Of a stretch of DNA of 64,000 bases, positions 43,922 to 53,400 are shown piece after piece. The stretch spans positions 36,514 through 100,513 of the forward strand of contig JAZQGP010000054.1 in NCBI GenBank assembly GCA_045540015.1, read 5' to 3'. The notes under the pieces are model-generated. The model saw only the letters and a list, made by a program, of their open reading frames with translations. It ran no database searches and was not told the origin of the DNA. Source of the DNA: UMGS1387 sp045540015. Its GTDB lineage: Bacteria; Bacillota; Clostridia; Oscillospirales; CAG-382. Made by a program: the position numbers and the translations under genes. Position 1 is the first letter of the stretch. The number at the start of each line of letters is the position of its first letter.

Positions 43922-45793
43922 ATGGAATACACAGCAGGAACAATAGATACAGCCGTTGTCGGTGCCGGACACGCAGGCATCGAAGCAGCACTTGCCTGTG
44001 CAAGACTCGGCTGCAAAACGGTACTTTTTACAATAAATCTCGACGCTGTAGGCAACATGCCCTGCAATCCGTCAATAGGCGGCAGCGGTAAAGGACATTT
44101 GGTGTGCGAGCTTGATGCGCTTGGCGGTGAAATGGGCAGAAGTGCCGACAAGGTTTGTCTGCAAAGCCGTCTTTTAAACCGTGGCAAAGGTCCTGCGGTT
44201 CATTCGCTTCGCATGCAGGCTGACAGAAGCGCATACAAAAACATAATGAAAAGCGTTATCGAGCACACGGAAAATTTAACTCTGCGTCAGTCGGAAATTA
44301 TCGAAATAAGACGTGACGGAGAAATGTGGCTGTGCGTTACAAAATACGGAGCAGTTTGGAAAACAAAAACCGTCATTCTCTGTACGGGAACATATCTTGA
44401 AGGACGCATTATCGTCGGCGACACAAGCTTTGAAGGCGGTCCTGACGGAATGTATGCAGCCCTCGGACTTACGGACTCACTTAAAAAGCTCGGCGTTCCG
44501 ATGCTTCGCTTTAAGACAGGAACGCCCGTAAGACTGCACGCCGATTCCATAGACTACTCTGAGCTTGAACGTCAGGACGGCGACGAAAAACCTATGCACT
44601 TCTCGGCAGATACAGAAAATTTTGAGGAAAACCTTGAAACCATTCCCTGTTATGTCTGCTATACAAACGAAAAAACCCACGAAGTAATAAGAAATAACAT
44701 ACACCGTTCACCTTTGTATTCGGGCATGATTCATGGCGTTGGTCCGAGATACTGTCCGAGCATTGAGGACAAGGTTATGCGTTTTGCCGACAAATCGCGT
44801 CATCAGCTCTTTATTGAGCCGCTTGGAAAAGACACAAAGGAAGTGTATCTGCAAGGCTTTTCTTCTTCTCTGCCCGAGGACGTTCAGCTTGAAATGCTGC
44901 ACACCATAAAAGGACTTGAAAACGCGGTTGTCATGCGAATAGGCTACGCAATAGAATACGACTGCTGCGATCCGCTATCCCTCAAGGCAAGTCTTGAATT
45001 CAAAGATTTTCCCGGTCTTTTCGGTGCAGGTCAGTTTAACGGAACATCGGGCTACGAGGAAGCTGCCGTACAGGGACTTATTGCAGGTATAAACGCTTCT
45101 CTCTACTGCCAGGGAAAAGAGCCGTTTACACTCTCTCGCGATTCCTCTTACATCGGAACGCTTATTGACGACCTTGTAACAAAAGGCACAAACGAGCCTT
45201 ACCGTATAATGACCTCACGTTCAGAATACAGGCTTCTTCTCCGTCAGGACAACGCCGACCGCAGACTTACACCTCTCGGATATTCGCTCGGTCTTATAAC
45301 CGAGGACAGGTATTCCCGTTTTCTTGCAAAAAAGCAAGGCATTGACTCAGAGGTAGAGCGTGTATCAAAAACACATGTTCCGCCGTCTGACAAGCTCAAT
45401 GAAATACTTGAAGAAAGAAACTCCACAAAAGTTACAAACGGAATTACGCTTGCAGAGCTTATAAGAAGACCTGAGCTTGACTATGCGTGTCTTGCTCCCA
45501 TTGACAAAAACAGACCGTCTAATCTTTCGGATGAAATTGTTTCTTGTGTTGAAACCGAAGTGAAATACGAAGGCTACATCAAGCGTCAGTTCAGGGAAGC
45601 AAAGAAATTTGAAAAGCTTGAAAACAGATACATTGATCCCGAAACCGACTACTTTGCAATTCCCGGCATACGCGCCGAAACAAAGCAGAAGCTGTCAAAG
45701 GTAAAACCGACAAGCATAGGACAAGCCTCGCGTATATCAGGCGTAAGTCCTGCGGACATTCAGGTTCTTATGATTTACTTCGGAATAAACTGA
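43922..45793 (+). CDS. mnmG: tRNA uridine 5-carboxymethylaminomethyl modification enzyme MnmG
   Basis: With MnmE it modifies uridine 34 of several tRNAs. The FAD loop AVVGAGHAGIEAALACARLG starts at residue 13, and the family signature CNPSIGGSGKGH follows near 43. GTYLEGRIIVG and GLFGAGQFNGTSGYEEAA mark the second FAD region. The C-terminal helical domain ends with SGVSPADIQVLMIY. At 623 residues it is full length. The mnmE gene is not nearby. Confidence 0.97.
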   Translation: MEYTAGTIDTAVVGAGHAGIEAALACARLGCKTVLFTINLDAVGNMPCNPSIGGSGKGHLVCELDALGGEMGRSADKVCLQSRLLNRGKGPAVHSLRMQADRSAYKNIMKSVIEHTENLTLRQSEIIEIRRDGEMWLCVTKYGAVWKTKTVILCTGTYLEGRIIVGDTSFEGGPDGMYAALGLTDSLKKLGVPMLRFKTGTPVRLHADSIDYSELERQDGDEKPMHFSADTENFEENLETIPCYVCYTNEKTHEVIRNNIHRSPLYSGMIHGVGPRYCPSIEDKVMRFADKSRHQLFIEPLGKDTKEVYLQGFSSSLPEDVQLEMLHTIKGLENAVVMRIGYAIEYDCCDPLSLKASLEFKDFPGLFGAGQFNGTSGYEEAAVQGLIAGINASLYCQGKEPFTLSRDSSYIGTLIDDLVTKGTNEPYRIMTSRSEYRLLLRQDNADRRLTPLGYSLGLITEDRYSRFLAKKQGIDSEVERVSKTHVPPSDKLNEILEERNSTKVTNGITLAELIRRPELDYACLAPIDKNRPSNLSDEIVSCVETEVKYEGYIKRQFREAKKFEKLENRYIDPETDYFAIPGIRAETKQKLSKVKPTSIGQASRISGVSPADIQVLMIYFGIN

Positions 45794-45809
45794 CACAAGG
45801 AGGAAAACC

Positions 45810-46469
45810 ATGACAGGAGCAAATTATGAGCGTCTCTGCGAAAAACACAAGGCTATTCTTGAAAAATACAAAAGCAATGTTCCTTTTTACAAAAAAGGTG
45901 TTTTCAAGAATGTCCTTTCCGTTATTCTCACAGTGATTTGGTGTTATTTCTGGCTTGAAGCGGCACTCAGACACTATGCGCTTCTGTATGTCGACTTTTC
46001 CTTCAAAAACCCGAGGATTTACATTCTTCCCGTAATTCTCGTTCTGCTTGCACTTTACTTTTTCAAGCCTCAGCGTATTTTCTATGACAAAACGCTGTGC
46101 GGTACAATAGAAAAGATTTCTTACAAAGCAGGCTACACCGTGAAAACAGGCGTAAAAGGCGCACCGGCATCTCTAAAGCGTCAGTACCGCCGTACAACCG
46201 CCATGACGGTGCATCTCGGAACAGCAAAAATTACCGTAAAATCACCGGACGGAAAAACTGCAAGAAAAACCGTCAAAGTTCACGAAAACTTCGGCGACAT
46301 CTACAAGGAAGGTCAGAGCGTATCGATGGTATGCGGTGAAAATTTCCCGATACCGCTTGATGAGAACATTGTGCCCGAAGGCAAAACCCTGTGCACGTGC
46401 TGTTCTTCGTTTGAAGCGTCGTCAAACACACGCTGCAGCATGTGCCACGAAATTCTTTGGAACAGGTAA
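45810..46469 (+). CDS. Two-helix membrane protein with C-terminal zinc-ribbon-like motif
   Basis: I do not recognise a family. The 219-residue protein has two transmembrane helices near 33-50 and 68-85 (VLSVILTVIWCYFWL and IYILPVILVLLALYFF), a soluble domain with basic residues, and a C-terminal Cys group LCTCCSSF..RCSMCHEIL that could bind zinc. GGAGG precedes the ATG. It lies 16 bp after mnmG and overlaps the next start, so it is in the operon. Confidence 0.75.
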   Translation: MTGANYERLCEKHKAILEKYKSNVPFYKKGVFKNVLSVILTVIWCYFWLEAALRHYALLYVDFSFKNPRIYILPVILVLLALYFFKPQRIFYDKTLCGTIEKISYKAGYTVKTGVKGAPASLKRQYRRTTAMTVHLGTAKITVKSPDGKTARKTVKVHENFGDIYKEGQSVSMVCGENFPIPLDENIVPEGKTLCTCCSSFEASSNTRCSMCHEILWNR

Positions 46470-47365
46470 TGCGTATGAACAGGGATTTCTGTGCAAAGCT
46501 GTGTGAAAAAGCACACTTTGACAAAACCACCGTGTCGGCTGCATACGATTTTGCAAAGATGTGCGACATGGAAAAGCTTTCATTTATGCTGTTTGAAGAA
46601 CAGCCTGAAATACTTGAAAACGGAACGCCTTTTTTCAAGGACGGCTTTTATCCGTACGAGTTTTTTGACTTTGCCCGCAGTGAAATTAACCGTGGCGAGC
46701 TTTCGACAGAAACAGGCTTTTTGTACATTTACATTGCACTTGCAGAGCAATCGCTTGAATATTTTACATCGCTCGGCTTTAACGAGGACATTTTCTTTGA
46801 CACCTTCGAGGGAATCTCACGTGCGTGCTCATATTACAAAAGCAATACCGGAAATGACGGAATTTACGACTATTTCTGGCTTTCGGGGCATCTGTGTGCA
46901 AATGTTGTAAGAATCGGTGCTTTTGAGTACCAGAATGGTATCTTTGGTTTTGGCGAAACACCGTCAGTAAATGGGAGAAAAATCAAAAAAGGTGAAAAGG
47001 CAGTGTTTCTTCACGTTCCGTTCGGTACGGATTTTTCACTTTCTTCAAGGCTTTCATCTTATAAAAAAGCGTTTGAAGTTTTTGGTGACAAAATTCTAGT
47101 GTGCGACTCGTGGCTTCTGTATCCCGCAAACGCAGAAGGTCTTGACGATGACTCAAACATCCGCTCCTTTGCCGACGATTTTTACGTTTTTCACACAGAC
47201 CACGACCGCTGCTACGAGGATTTGCACCGTATTTTTGGAAAAAAATGTGACTTTTCAGACATAGCTGCGTTGCCGTCGGACACGTCCCTTCAAAGGCTGT
47301 ATATCGAGCGGCTTAAACGCGGTCTGCCCTCAGGAAGTGCGGCAGGAATACGCCTTCTTTCGTAA
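46469..47365 (+). CDS. Putative GNAT-like acyltransferase domain protein
   Basis: The 298-residue protein resembles clostridial proteins annotated as acyltransferase-domain (NAT_N/GNAT_C type). Visible features are FYPYEFFDFARSEINRGELS near 60, KKGEKAVFLHVPFGTDFS, and a C-terminal GNAT-like stretch ILVCDSWLLYPANAEGLDDD then SNIRSFADDFYVFH. I start it at the ATG overlapping the previous stop by one base; ATG 46475 has slightly better ribosome-site spacing. The substrate is unknown. Confidence 0.65.
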   Translation: MRMNRDFCAKLCEKAHFDKTTVSAAYDFAKMCDMEKLSFMLFEEQPEILENGTPFFKDGFYPYEFFDFARSEINRGELSTETGFLYIYIALAEQSLEYFTSLGFNEDIFFDTFEGISRACSYYKSNTGNDGIYDYFWLSGHLCANVVRIGAFEYQNGIFGFGETPSVNGRKIKKGEKAVFLHVPFGTDFSLSSRLSSYKKAFEVFGDKILVCDSWLLYPANAEGLDDDSNIRSFADDFYVFHTDHDRCYEDLHRIFGKKCDFSDIAALPSDTSLQRLYIERLKRGLPSGSAAGIRLLS

Positions 47366-47391
47366 AAAATGCAAAAAGATGAAAATTTTTG

Positions 47392-47420
47392 TTGATTATA
47401 CGGTAAAAGTGTGTTATACT
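47392..47420 (+). promoter_or_regulatory. Sigma-A promoter of the pyrophosphatase-like/Nudix fusion gene
   Basis: TTGATT (47392-47397), 17 bp and TATACT (47415-47420), about 100 bp before the start at 47519. An out-of-frame 29-codon frame beginning at 47442 runs through the leader and overlaps the start; it may be incidental. Confidence 0.65.
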
Positions 47421-47518
47421 ACTGCCATAGGTATCGGAAGAATGAAAAAATACTTTTCTTTGCGATGCACACATCGGCACCGAGTTTTTTCGTGTGCAAA
47501 AGGAATGATACAGGACTC

Positions 47519-48286
47519 ATGGCAAATTTAAACGACTTTACCGCCAACAAAACCGCAAAAGCAACACTCGGAAAAGCTTGTAGTGTTACGGTAAGCAGCA
47601 CCTTCAATCTTTACGACGGCAAACGCCGCATAGGAATTCTCAACTACGGCAAATGCACAGATGAAAAAGGAAATCTTCATGATGCATACGTTATCGGAGA
47701 GGAAGCTCCGCTTGAGAGCTTTTCAGGCAAAATTACGGCAATAGCCAGACCGAAGAACAGCGTTGCAAACGACATATGGATAGTATGCTCGCAAAACAAT
47801 TTATTTTACGAGCCGAAAATCGCGCTTTTGTTGTCAAAATATCTTCCGGCAGAAGATTACAACTATATTTGTCTTTACGAAAAAAGCTGCGGTGCGGTTA
47901 TGTACACCTATGTTGACGGAGTGAGAAAATACATACTCATAACAAACATATCCGGACACATCGGTTTCCCAAAGGGACACATTGAAGCAGGCGAAAACGA
48001 GCACAAAACCGCGCTTCGCGAGATTTACGAGGAAACAGGCGTGCGCACAAGTATAATTGACGGTTTCCGTGAATCGTACAACTATCTGATAAACGGCTAC
48101 ATCAGAAAAAAGGCGGTATACTTTCTTGCAAAGTTTAATGCAGCCGACATAAGAATGAACATCATGGAAATTAGCGAATACAGGCTTCTTGCCTTTGATG
48201 AAGCTATGAAGCTTCTCAACTTCCGCCACGACAAGGACATTCTTGAAAAGGCAGACAAGTTTATTGATGAGCTGGAAAACAGATGA
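47519..48286 (+). CDS. Fusion of an inorganic-pyrophosphatase-like domain and a Nudix hydrolase
   Basis: From ATG 47519 (AGGA upstream) the protein has 255 residues. Residues about 15-90 follow the pattern of Firmicutes inorganic pyrophosphatase-like proteins: VTVSSTFN, LNYGKC, HDAYVIGEEAPLESFSGKIT and IARPKNSVANDIWIV. Residues about 120-240 are a Nudix domain with FPKGHIEAGENEHKTALREI then YEETG, close to diadenosine tetraphosphate hydrolases. The usual acidic metal ligands of the first domain look sparse, so it may be a binding domain. It ends in a hairpin terminator made from the repeat family. Confidence 0.75.
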   Translation: MANLNDFTANKTAKATLGKACSVTVSSTFNLYDGKRRIGILNYGKCTDEKGNLHDAYVIGEEAPLESFSGKITAIARPKNSVANDIWIVCSQNNLFYEPKIALLLSKYLPAEDYNYICLYEKSCGAVMYTYVDGVRKYILITNISGHIGFPKGHIEAGENEHKTALREIYEETGVRTSIIDGFRESYNYLINGYIRKKAVYFLAKFNAADIRMNIMEISEYRLLAFDEAMKLLNFRHDKDILEKADKFIDELENR

Positions 48287-48314
48287 CATACAAACAGGAC
48301 GATGCAATTCATTG

Positions 48315-48356
48315 GTGACATCGAAGTTTAAACAACTTTGATGTCACGTTTTTTTT
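48315..48356 (+). terminator. Repeat-derived terminator after the Nudix fusion gene
   Basis: GTGACATCGAAG (48315-48326), loop TTTAAACAA and CTTTGATGTCAC (48336-48347) form a 12-bp stem with one G-T, followed by GTTTTTTTTGC. It belongs to the 12-9-12 hairpin family. Confidence 0.85.
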
Positions 48357-48372
48357 GCTGTCAAGAAAGCCT

Positions 48373-48405
48373 GTGAAATAGAATTTGTTCAGACTTCAAT
48401 TTCAC
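48373..48405 (+). repeat. Degenerate 12-9-12 hairpin repeat
   Basis: GTGAAATAGAAT, loop TTGTTCAGA, CTTCAATTTCAC, with one or two mismatches. The loop is identical to that at 41064-41072. CCAATCAAAAGTTCTT follows, the linker seen at the other copies. Confidence 0.75.
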
Positions 48406-48452
48406 CAATCAAAAGTTCTTGCCAGGCTTTTTTCAAAAATAGAAAAAAAGGG

Positions 48453-48481
48453 TTCACATTTTTTTGCATATGTGATATAAT
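48453..48481 (+). promoter_or_regulatory. Sigma-A promoter of murB-whiA
   Basis: TTCACA (48453-48458), 17 bp and TATAAT (48476-48481), about 33 bp before murB. Confidence 0.7.
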
Positions 48482-48514
48482 AAAATAGAATAAATGTGTA
48501 AAGGCGGAATTTTG

Positions 48515-49423
48515 ATGGAAAACGTCTGTAAAAAACTTGAGAATGAGAGCCTTGTGCCGTATTCCTCGATGAAAACGGGAGGTGCGGCAAAGAAGCTATA
48601 TCTTCCCGAAACAAGAGAGCAGCTTGAAGAGGTAATTTCCGGATTTCTGAAGAACGGCGAAAAATTTGTTGTTCTTGGAAATCTGAGTAATGTGCTTGTT
48701 CCGGATGAGGGAGTAGATGCTTCGGTTGTAATAACGACAGGCATGAAAAAGGTTGAAATTGTGTCCCGGGACGAAAAAAAGGCACTCGTGTATGCCGATT
48801 GCGGCGTACCGCTTACAAAGTTTTCGATGGATATGTGTAAAAAAGGTTTTTCCGATATATCCTTCGGCTTTGGTATACCCGGAACTGTGGGAGGCGGTGT
48901 GTACATGAACGCAGGCGCCTACGGCGGAGAATTGTCGGGTGTTATAAAAGATGTTTATGCTATTGACGGTGCCGGAAATAAGGTTACACTCTCAAACGAG
49001 CAGTGCGGTTTCTCCTACCGCGAAAGTGTTTTTATGCATAAACAGCTTTATATAACAGGAGCACTGTTTGAATTCGACATTGCAGAGAGTGCTGCACTTG
49101 TTGAAAATGCAAGAAATCTCATGTCAAAGCGCACCGAAAAGCAGCCGCTTGAGTATCCGTCCTGCGGAAGCACGTTTAAGCGTCCTGAGGGGTATTTCGC
49201 AGGAGCACTTATCGAACAAGCGGGACTTAAAGGAAAGAGCATAGGCGGTGCGTGTGTTTCGGAGAAGCACGCAGGCTTTGTCATAAACCGCGGCGGTGCT
49301 ACAACGGACGATGTGCTTTCGCTTATGAAGCTTATCCGAGAGACTGTAGAGAAGGAAAGCGGAGTTACGCTTGAAGCGGAAATCAGGCTTGTCGGCAAGG
49401 ACGGAGAGTATTTTGAGCTATGA
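48515..49423 (+). CDS. murB: UDP-N-acetylenolpyruvoylglucosamine reductase MurB
   Basis: MurB reduces the enolpyruvyl group with NADPH and FAD to make UDP-N-acetylmuramate. The start at 48515 follows AAGGCGG; 48494 is in frame but would place the ribosome site inside the gene. FAD contacts are YSSMKTGGAAKKLYLP and FGIPGTVGGGVYMNAGAYGG, and the catalytic serine lies in PSCGSTFKRPEG, with Glu near the end (LEAEIRLVG). The 302-residue length fits the Gram-positive type. Its stop overlaps the whiA start. Confidence 0.95.
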   Translation: MENVCKKLENESLVPYSSMKTGGAAKKLYLPETREQLEEVISGFLKNGEKFVVLGNLSNVLVPDEGVDASVVITTGMKKVEIVSRDEKKALVYADCGVPLTKFSMDMCKKGFSDISFGFGIPGTVGGGVYMNAGAYGGELSGVIKDVYAIDGAGNKVTLSNEQCGFSYRESVFMHKQLYITGALFEFDIAESAALVENARNLMSKRTEKQPLEYPSCGSTFKRPEGYFAGALIEQAGLKGKSIGGACVSEKHAGFVINRGGATTDDVLSLMKLIRETVEKESGVTLEAEIRLVGKDGEYFEL

Positions 49424-50124
49424 TGGGTGAAAAGAGTACATATACAAGAACCGTTAAGGAATTTCTCTCGTCCGTAAAGGGCGAAAAGAAATGCTGCAGA
49501 TTTGCACGTAAAAGCGCAGAGGAGTTTGTGAAAAACGGTGCGATAATAGACAGAAGCGCGTTTAAATGCTCCGAGTGCAGAAACGCGTTTCTCAGAGAGG
49601 TTTTTGTGCTTTGTGCAAGCGTGAATTCGCCCGAAAAGAGCAACCATCTTGAATTTAAAGTCAGAACCGAGCCGGATGCGGACGAGCTGTGCATACTGCT
49701 TCGCGAGTGCGGCTTTGAGGGCAAAATTTCGCACAGGAAGAATACTTACATTGTTTACTTCAAGGACGGAGACACTATTTTTGCACTTCTCAGCTTTATC
49801 GGTGCGCAGAAATATGCGTTTGATATAATAAACACGCAGATTGAAAAGCAAATCAGAAATAACTGCAACCGCGTTGCAAACTGCGAGTACGCAAACGCCA
49901 AGAAAACCGCAGACGCTTCGGCAAGAGTTATTCAGGCAATAAACGAGCTTGAAAGGGACGGTCTGCTTGAAACGCTTCCCGAAAAGCTCCTTGAAACCGC
50001 ACTTTTAAAGCGCGATAATCCCGATGCTTCGCTGAGCAGTCTTGCGCAGATGCATAAAGTGCCTGTGACGCGTTCGTGCGTTAATCATAGGCTGGAGAAG
50101 ATTGTGAGAATTGCGTTGCAATGA
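49420..50124 (+). CDS. whiA: Shortened WhiA-like DNA-binding protein
   Basis: WhiA is a LAGLIDADG-derived regulator of division and sporulation. The C-terminal half matches well: INTQIEKQIRNNCNRVANCE, LPEKLLETALLKRDNPDASL and the helix-turn-helix LAQMHKVPVTRSCVNHRLEK. The second LAGLIDADG repeat is visible (AFLREVFVLCASVNSPEKSN). The protein has 234 residues against about 315 in Bacillus, and the missing part corresponds to the first LAGLIDADG repeat. The usual neighbours rapZ and yvcK are absent. The whiA stop codon is the first base triplet of a mini-hairpin array. Confidence 0.88.
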   Translation: MMGEKSTYTRTVKEFLSSVKGEKKCCRFARKSAEEFVKNGAIIDRSAFKCSECRNAFLREVFVLCASVNSPEKSNHLEFKVRTEPDADELCILLRECGFEGKISHRKNTYIVYFKDGDTIFALLSFIGAQKYAFDIINTQIEKQIRNNCNRVANCEYANAKKTADASARVIQAINELERDGLLETLPEKLLETALLKRDNPDASLSSLAQMHKVPVTRSCVNHRLEKIVRIALQ

Positions 50125-50255
50125 CCTGCGGTCAGCTAAATTCGCGTTCCGCGAGCCAAATTGACCTTTGGTCAGCTAAATTGCCTGACGGCAGCTAAAT
50201 GTGCTGACGCACGCTGTTAGGCGAATTTAATTTAGCTGTTTCGAAGAAACAATTT
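50122..50255 (+). repeat. Array of mini-hairpins with constant GCTAAATT linkers
   Basis: Successive small hairpins: TGACC-TGC-GGTCA (50122-50134), CGCG-TTC-CGCG (50143-50153), TGACC-TTT-GGTCA (50162-50174), GCC-TGAC-GGC (50183-50192), GTGC-TGAC-GCAC (50201-50212), and GTTTC-GAA-GAAAC flanked by AATTTAGCT on both sides (about 50229-50255). They are separated by GCTAAATT or a close variant. Stems differ while linkers stay the same. The first hairpin includes the whiA stop codon. No coding frame is evident. Confidence 0.8.
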
Positions 50256-50314
50256 AGCTATGAAGCGAAGCGGAAGTTCTTTGGATTTATAATAGAATTG
50301 CATTGAGGAAAAAT

Positions 50315-50388
50315 GTGAAATTGATGTTGTTTAAACATCAATTTCACCGTTCAAAAGTTCTTTGCTTACTTTCTTACAAGAAAGTAAG
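50315..50388 (+). repeat. Complete two-hairpin repeat abutting the dnaE ribosome site
   Basis: GTGAAATTGATG, loop TTGTTTAAA, CATCAATTTCAC (50315-50347) is a perfect 12-9-12 hairpin. CGTTCAAAAGTTCTTTG leads to the second hairpin CTTACTTTCTT/AAGAAAGTAAG (50365-50388). The AGGAGGTG ribosome site of dnaE starts right at its right edge. Confidence 0.9.
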
Positions 50389-50402
50389 AGGAGGTGAATG
50401 CT

Positions 50403-53400
50403 GTGGAAGAAAAAAGAAAATTCGTGCACCTGCACGTCCATACCGAATATAGCCTGCTCGACGGCGCGTTTCGCATAAACGACGTACCCGAAACGGTAAA
50501 AGGCGCAGGTCAAAGTGCTGTTGCCATAACCGACCACGGCGTAATGTACGGAGCCGTAGGCTTTTATAAAACCTGTAAAAAGGCAGGCATAAAGCCAATA
50601 ATCGGCTGTGAAATTTATGTTGCACCAAAGAGCCGATTCGATAGAGAAAAGATCGCCGGCCTTAGCTATTACCACCTTGTTTTGCTGTGCAAAAACGAGA
50701 TTGGATATAAAAATCTCATACAAATCGTGTCAAAGGCATTTACCGAGGGCTTTTACTCAAAACCGCGTGCCGACCTTGAGCTTCTTTCGCTTCACAGCGA
50801 GGGACTTGTTGCACTCTCTGCGTGCCTTGGCGGTGCGATTCCGCAGAAAATTCTCGACGGTGATATTGACGAAGCTGAAAAGTATGCCCTTGCAATGAAG
50901 GACATTTTCAAGGACGGCTTTTACCTTGAGCTTCAGCGTCACGGCCTTTCCGAACAGGAGCCTGTCAACCGCGAGCTTATCAGGATGTCAAAGAAGCTGT
51001 CAATTCCGCTTGTGGCTACAAATGACGTTCATTACGCGACAAAAGAGGATGCACGAAAACAGCAGGTGCTTATGTGTATACAGACCTCGACCACTCTTGC
51101 AGACGGCGTGCACAAAGGCTTTGAAAAGCAGGAGTTTTACGTCAAGAGCACGGACGAAATGTACGAGCTGTTTTCGGATGTTCCCGAGGCACTTGAAAAT
51201 ACCGTTAGAATAGCGGAAATGTGTAATTTTGATTTTTGCTTTGATAAGCTGTTTCTTCCGGCTTTTTATCCGCCGGACGGACTTTCGTCTAAAGAGTATC
51301 TTGAAAAAATGTGCCGGGAAGGACTTGAAAACCGACTTTCAAAGGCACAAAGCGACGGAGAAGCACCCGACAGAAATGAATACGAAAACCGCCTCGAATA
51401 TGAGCTTTCGGTGGTTACAAAAATGGGCTACGCCGAATACTATCTCATAGTAAACGACTTTATTTCATATGCAAAAAATAAAGGCATACCCGTCGGACCC
51501 GGCAGAGGCTCGGGTGCAGGAAGCCTTGCGGCGTTTTGCCTTGGAATAACCGACGTTGACCCGATAAAGCATGAGCTTCTCTTTGAGCGTTTTCTAAACC
51601 CCGAACGAGTGAGCATGCCCGACTTTGACGTTGATTTCTGCTATTTCCGCAGAGGCGAGGTTATAGATTATGTGGGCGAAAAATACGGCAGCGACCACGT
51701 AGCGCAGATTGTCACCTTCGGAACACTTGCGGCAAAGGCGGCTATACGCGACGTCGGACGCGTTATGGGCATTGCAAAGAGCGATGTTGACAGAGTGGCA
51801 AAGTGCATCCCGAGAGCGCTTAATATCACGCTTGATAAAGCACTGAGTGAGAGTGCGGAGCTTCGCGAAATATACGAAAACGAATCGGTTCTCCGGTCTA
51901 TGATAGATATTGCACGCGGAATTGAGGGTATGCCGAGAAATTCGTCAACCCATGCGGCAGGTGTTGTTATAACGGACAAGCCCGTTTACGAATACGTACC
52001 GCTTTCAAGAAACGGCGACTGCATAGTAACTCAGTATACAATGAACGATGTTGCTGACCTCGGACTTCTTAAAATAGACTTTCTCGGACTTAGGTATCTT
52101 ACGGTTATCCATAATGCGTGCAAAGGTGCGAGGATTGATATTCACGACATTCCGCTTGATGATAAGGATACCTACAAATTGCTTGCATCCGGACAGACGG
52201 AAGGTGTTTTCCAACTTGAGTCTGCGGGAATGAAGAGCCTGCTCTCGAGAATGGTTCCCAGGAGCATTGAGGATATAACAATCGCTATAAGCCTTTACAG
52301 ACCGGGACCTATGGACAGTATCCCGAAATTCCTGTCAAACCGCAAAACGGGAAAAGTCAAATACCCCTGTGACGAGCTTTCCGATATACTTGACGTTACA
52401 AACGGATGCATTGTCTATCAGGAACAGGTAATGCAGATTTTCCGTAAGCTTGCCGGCTACTCCTTCGGCAGAGCGGATATTGTAAGACGTGCCATGGCGA
52501 AGAAAAAACAGGACGTTATGGAACGCGAACGCGAGTATTTCATATACGGCAAGAAGGACGAAAACGGAAACGTTGAGGTTGCGGGCTGTGTAAATAACGG
52601 CGTGCCTGAACAGGCGGCAATAGAAATATATAACGACATGGCAACCTTTGCACAGTATGCCTTCAATAAATCTCATGCGGCGTGCTATGCGTATCTTGCG
52701 TATTACTCTGCATATTTAAAATGTCATCACGGTGCGGTTTATTTTGCAGAGCTTTTAACGAGCGTGCTTGAAAGAGCGGAAAAGGTGAGCGAATATATAA
52801 GCGACGCAAAAAAGCAGGGGCTTGTTGTAAGGGCGCCGAGCGTCAACGAGAGTGACAGCTACTTTACTTCAAAGGACGAAAAAACGGTTGTTTTCGGTCT
52901 ACTTGCGATTAAAAACGTCGGTGAGAGCTTTGTAAATGAGATTGTAAAGAAACGCCGCGACGGACTTTTTACATCGTTCGAGGATTTCCTCTCGCGCATG
53001 AGTGAGGTTGAGCTCAACAAGCGCATGGTTGAGGGACTTATCCGTGCAGGTGCGCTTGACAGCCTCGGCAGAAAGAGACGTCAACTTCTTATTGTATACG
53101 AGGATGCAATTGACACGCTCCAGAGAAGAAACCACAGAAATGTGGAGGGGCAGTTTGATATGTTTTCGATGGCTGATGCGGGTGAAGACTCGCAGAGCCT
53201 TGTAATAAGCTATCCCGATGTTCCGGAATTTACCGTAACTGAGCTTCTTGCGCTTGAAAAGGAGTCGGCAGGGCTGTACCTTTCAGGGCATCCTCTTGAC
53301 AAGTATAGAGCTGCCGCCGAAGCTTTAAGAGCCGACAGCATAGCAAGCATATTTGAGGCATTTGAACAGAATGAGAGTACTAGATACAGAGACGGTGCGA

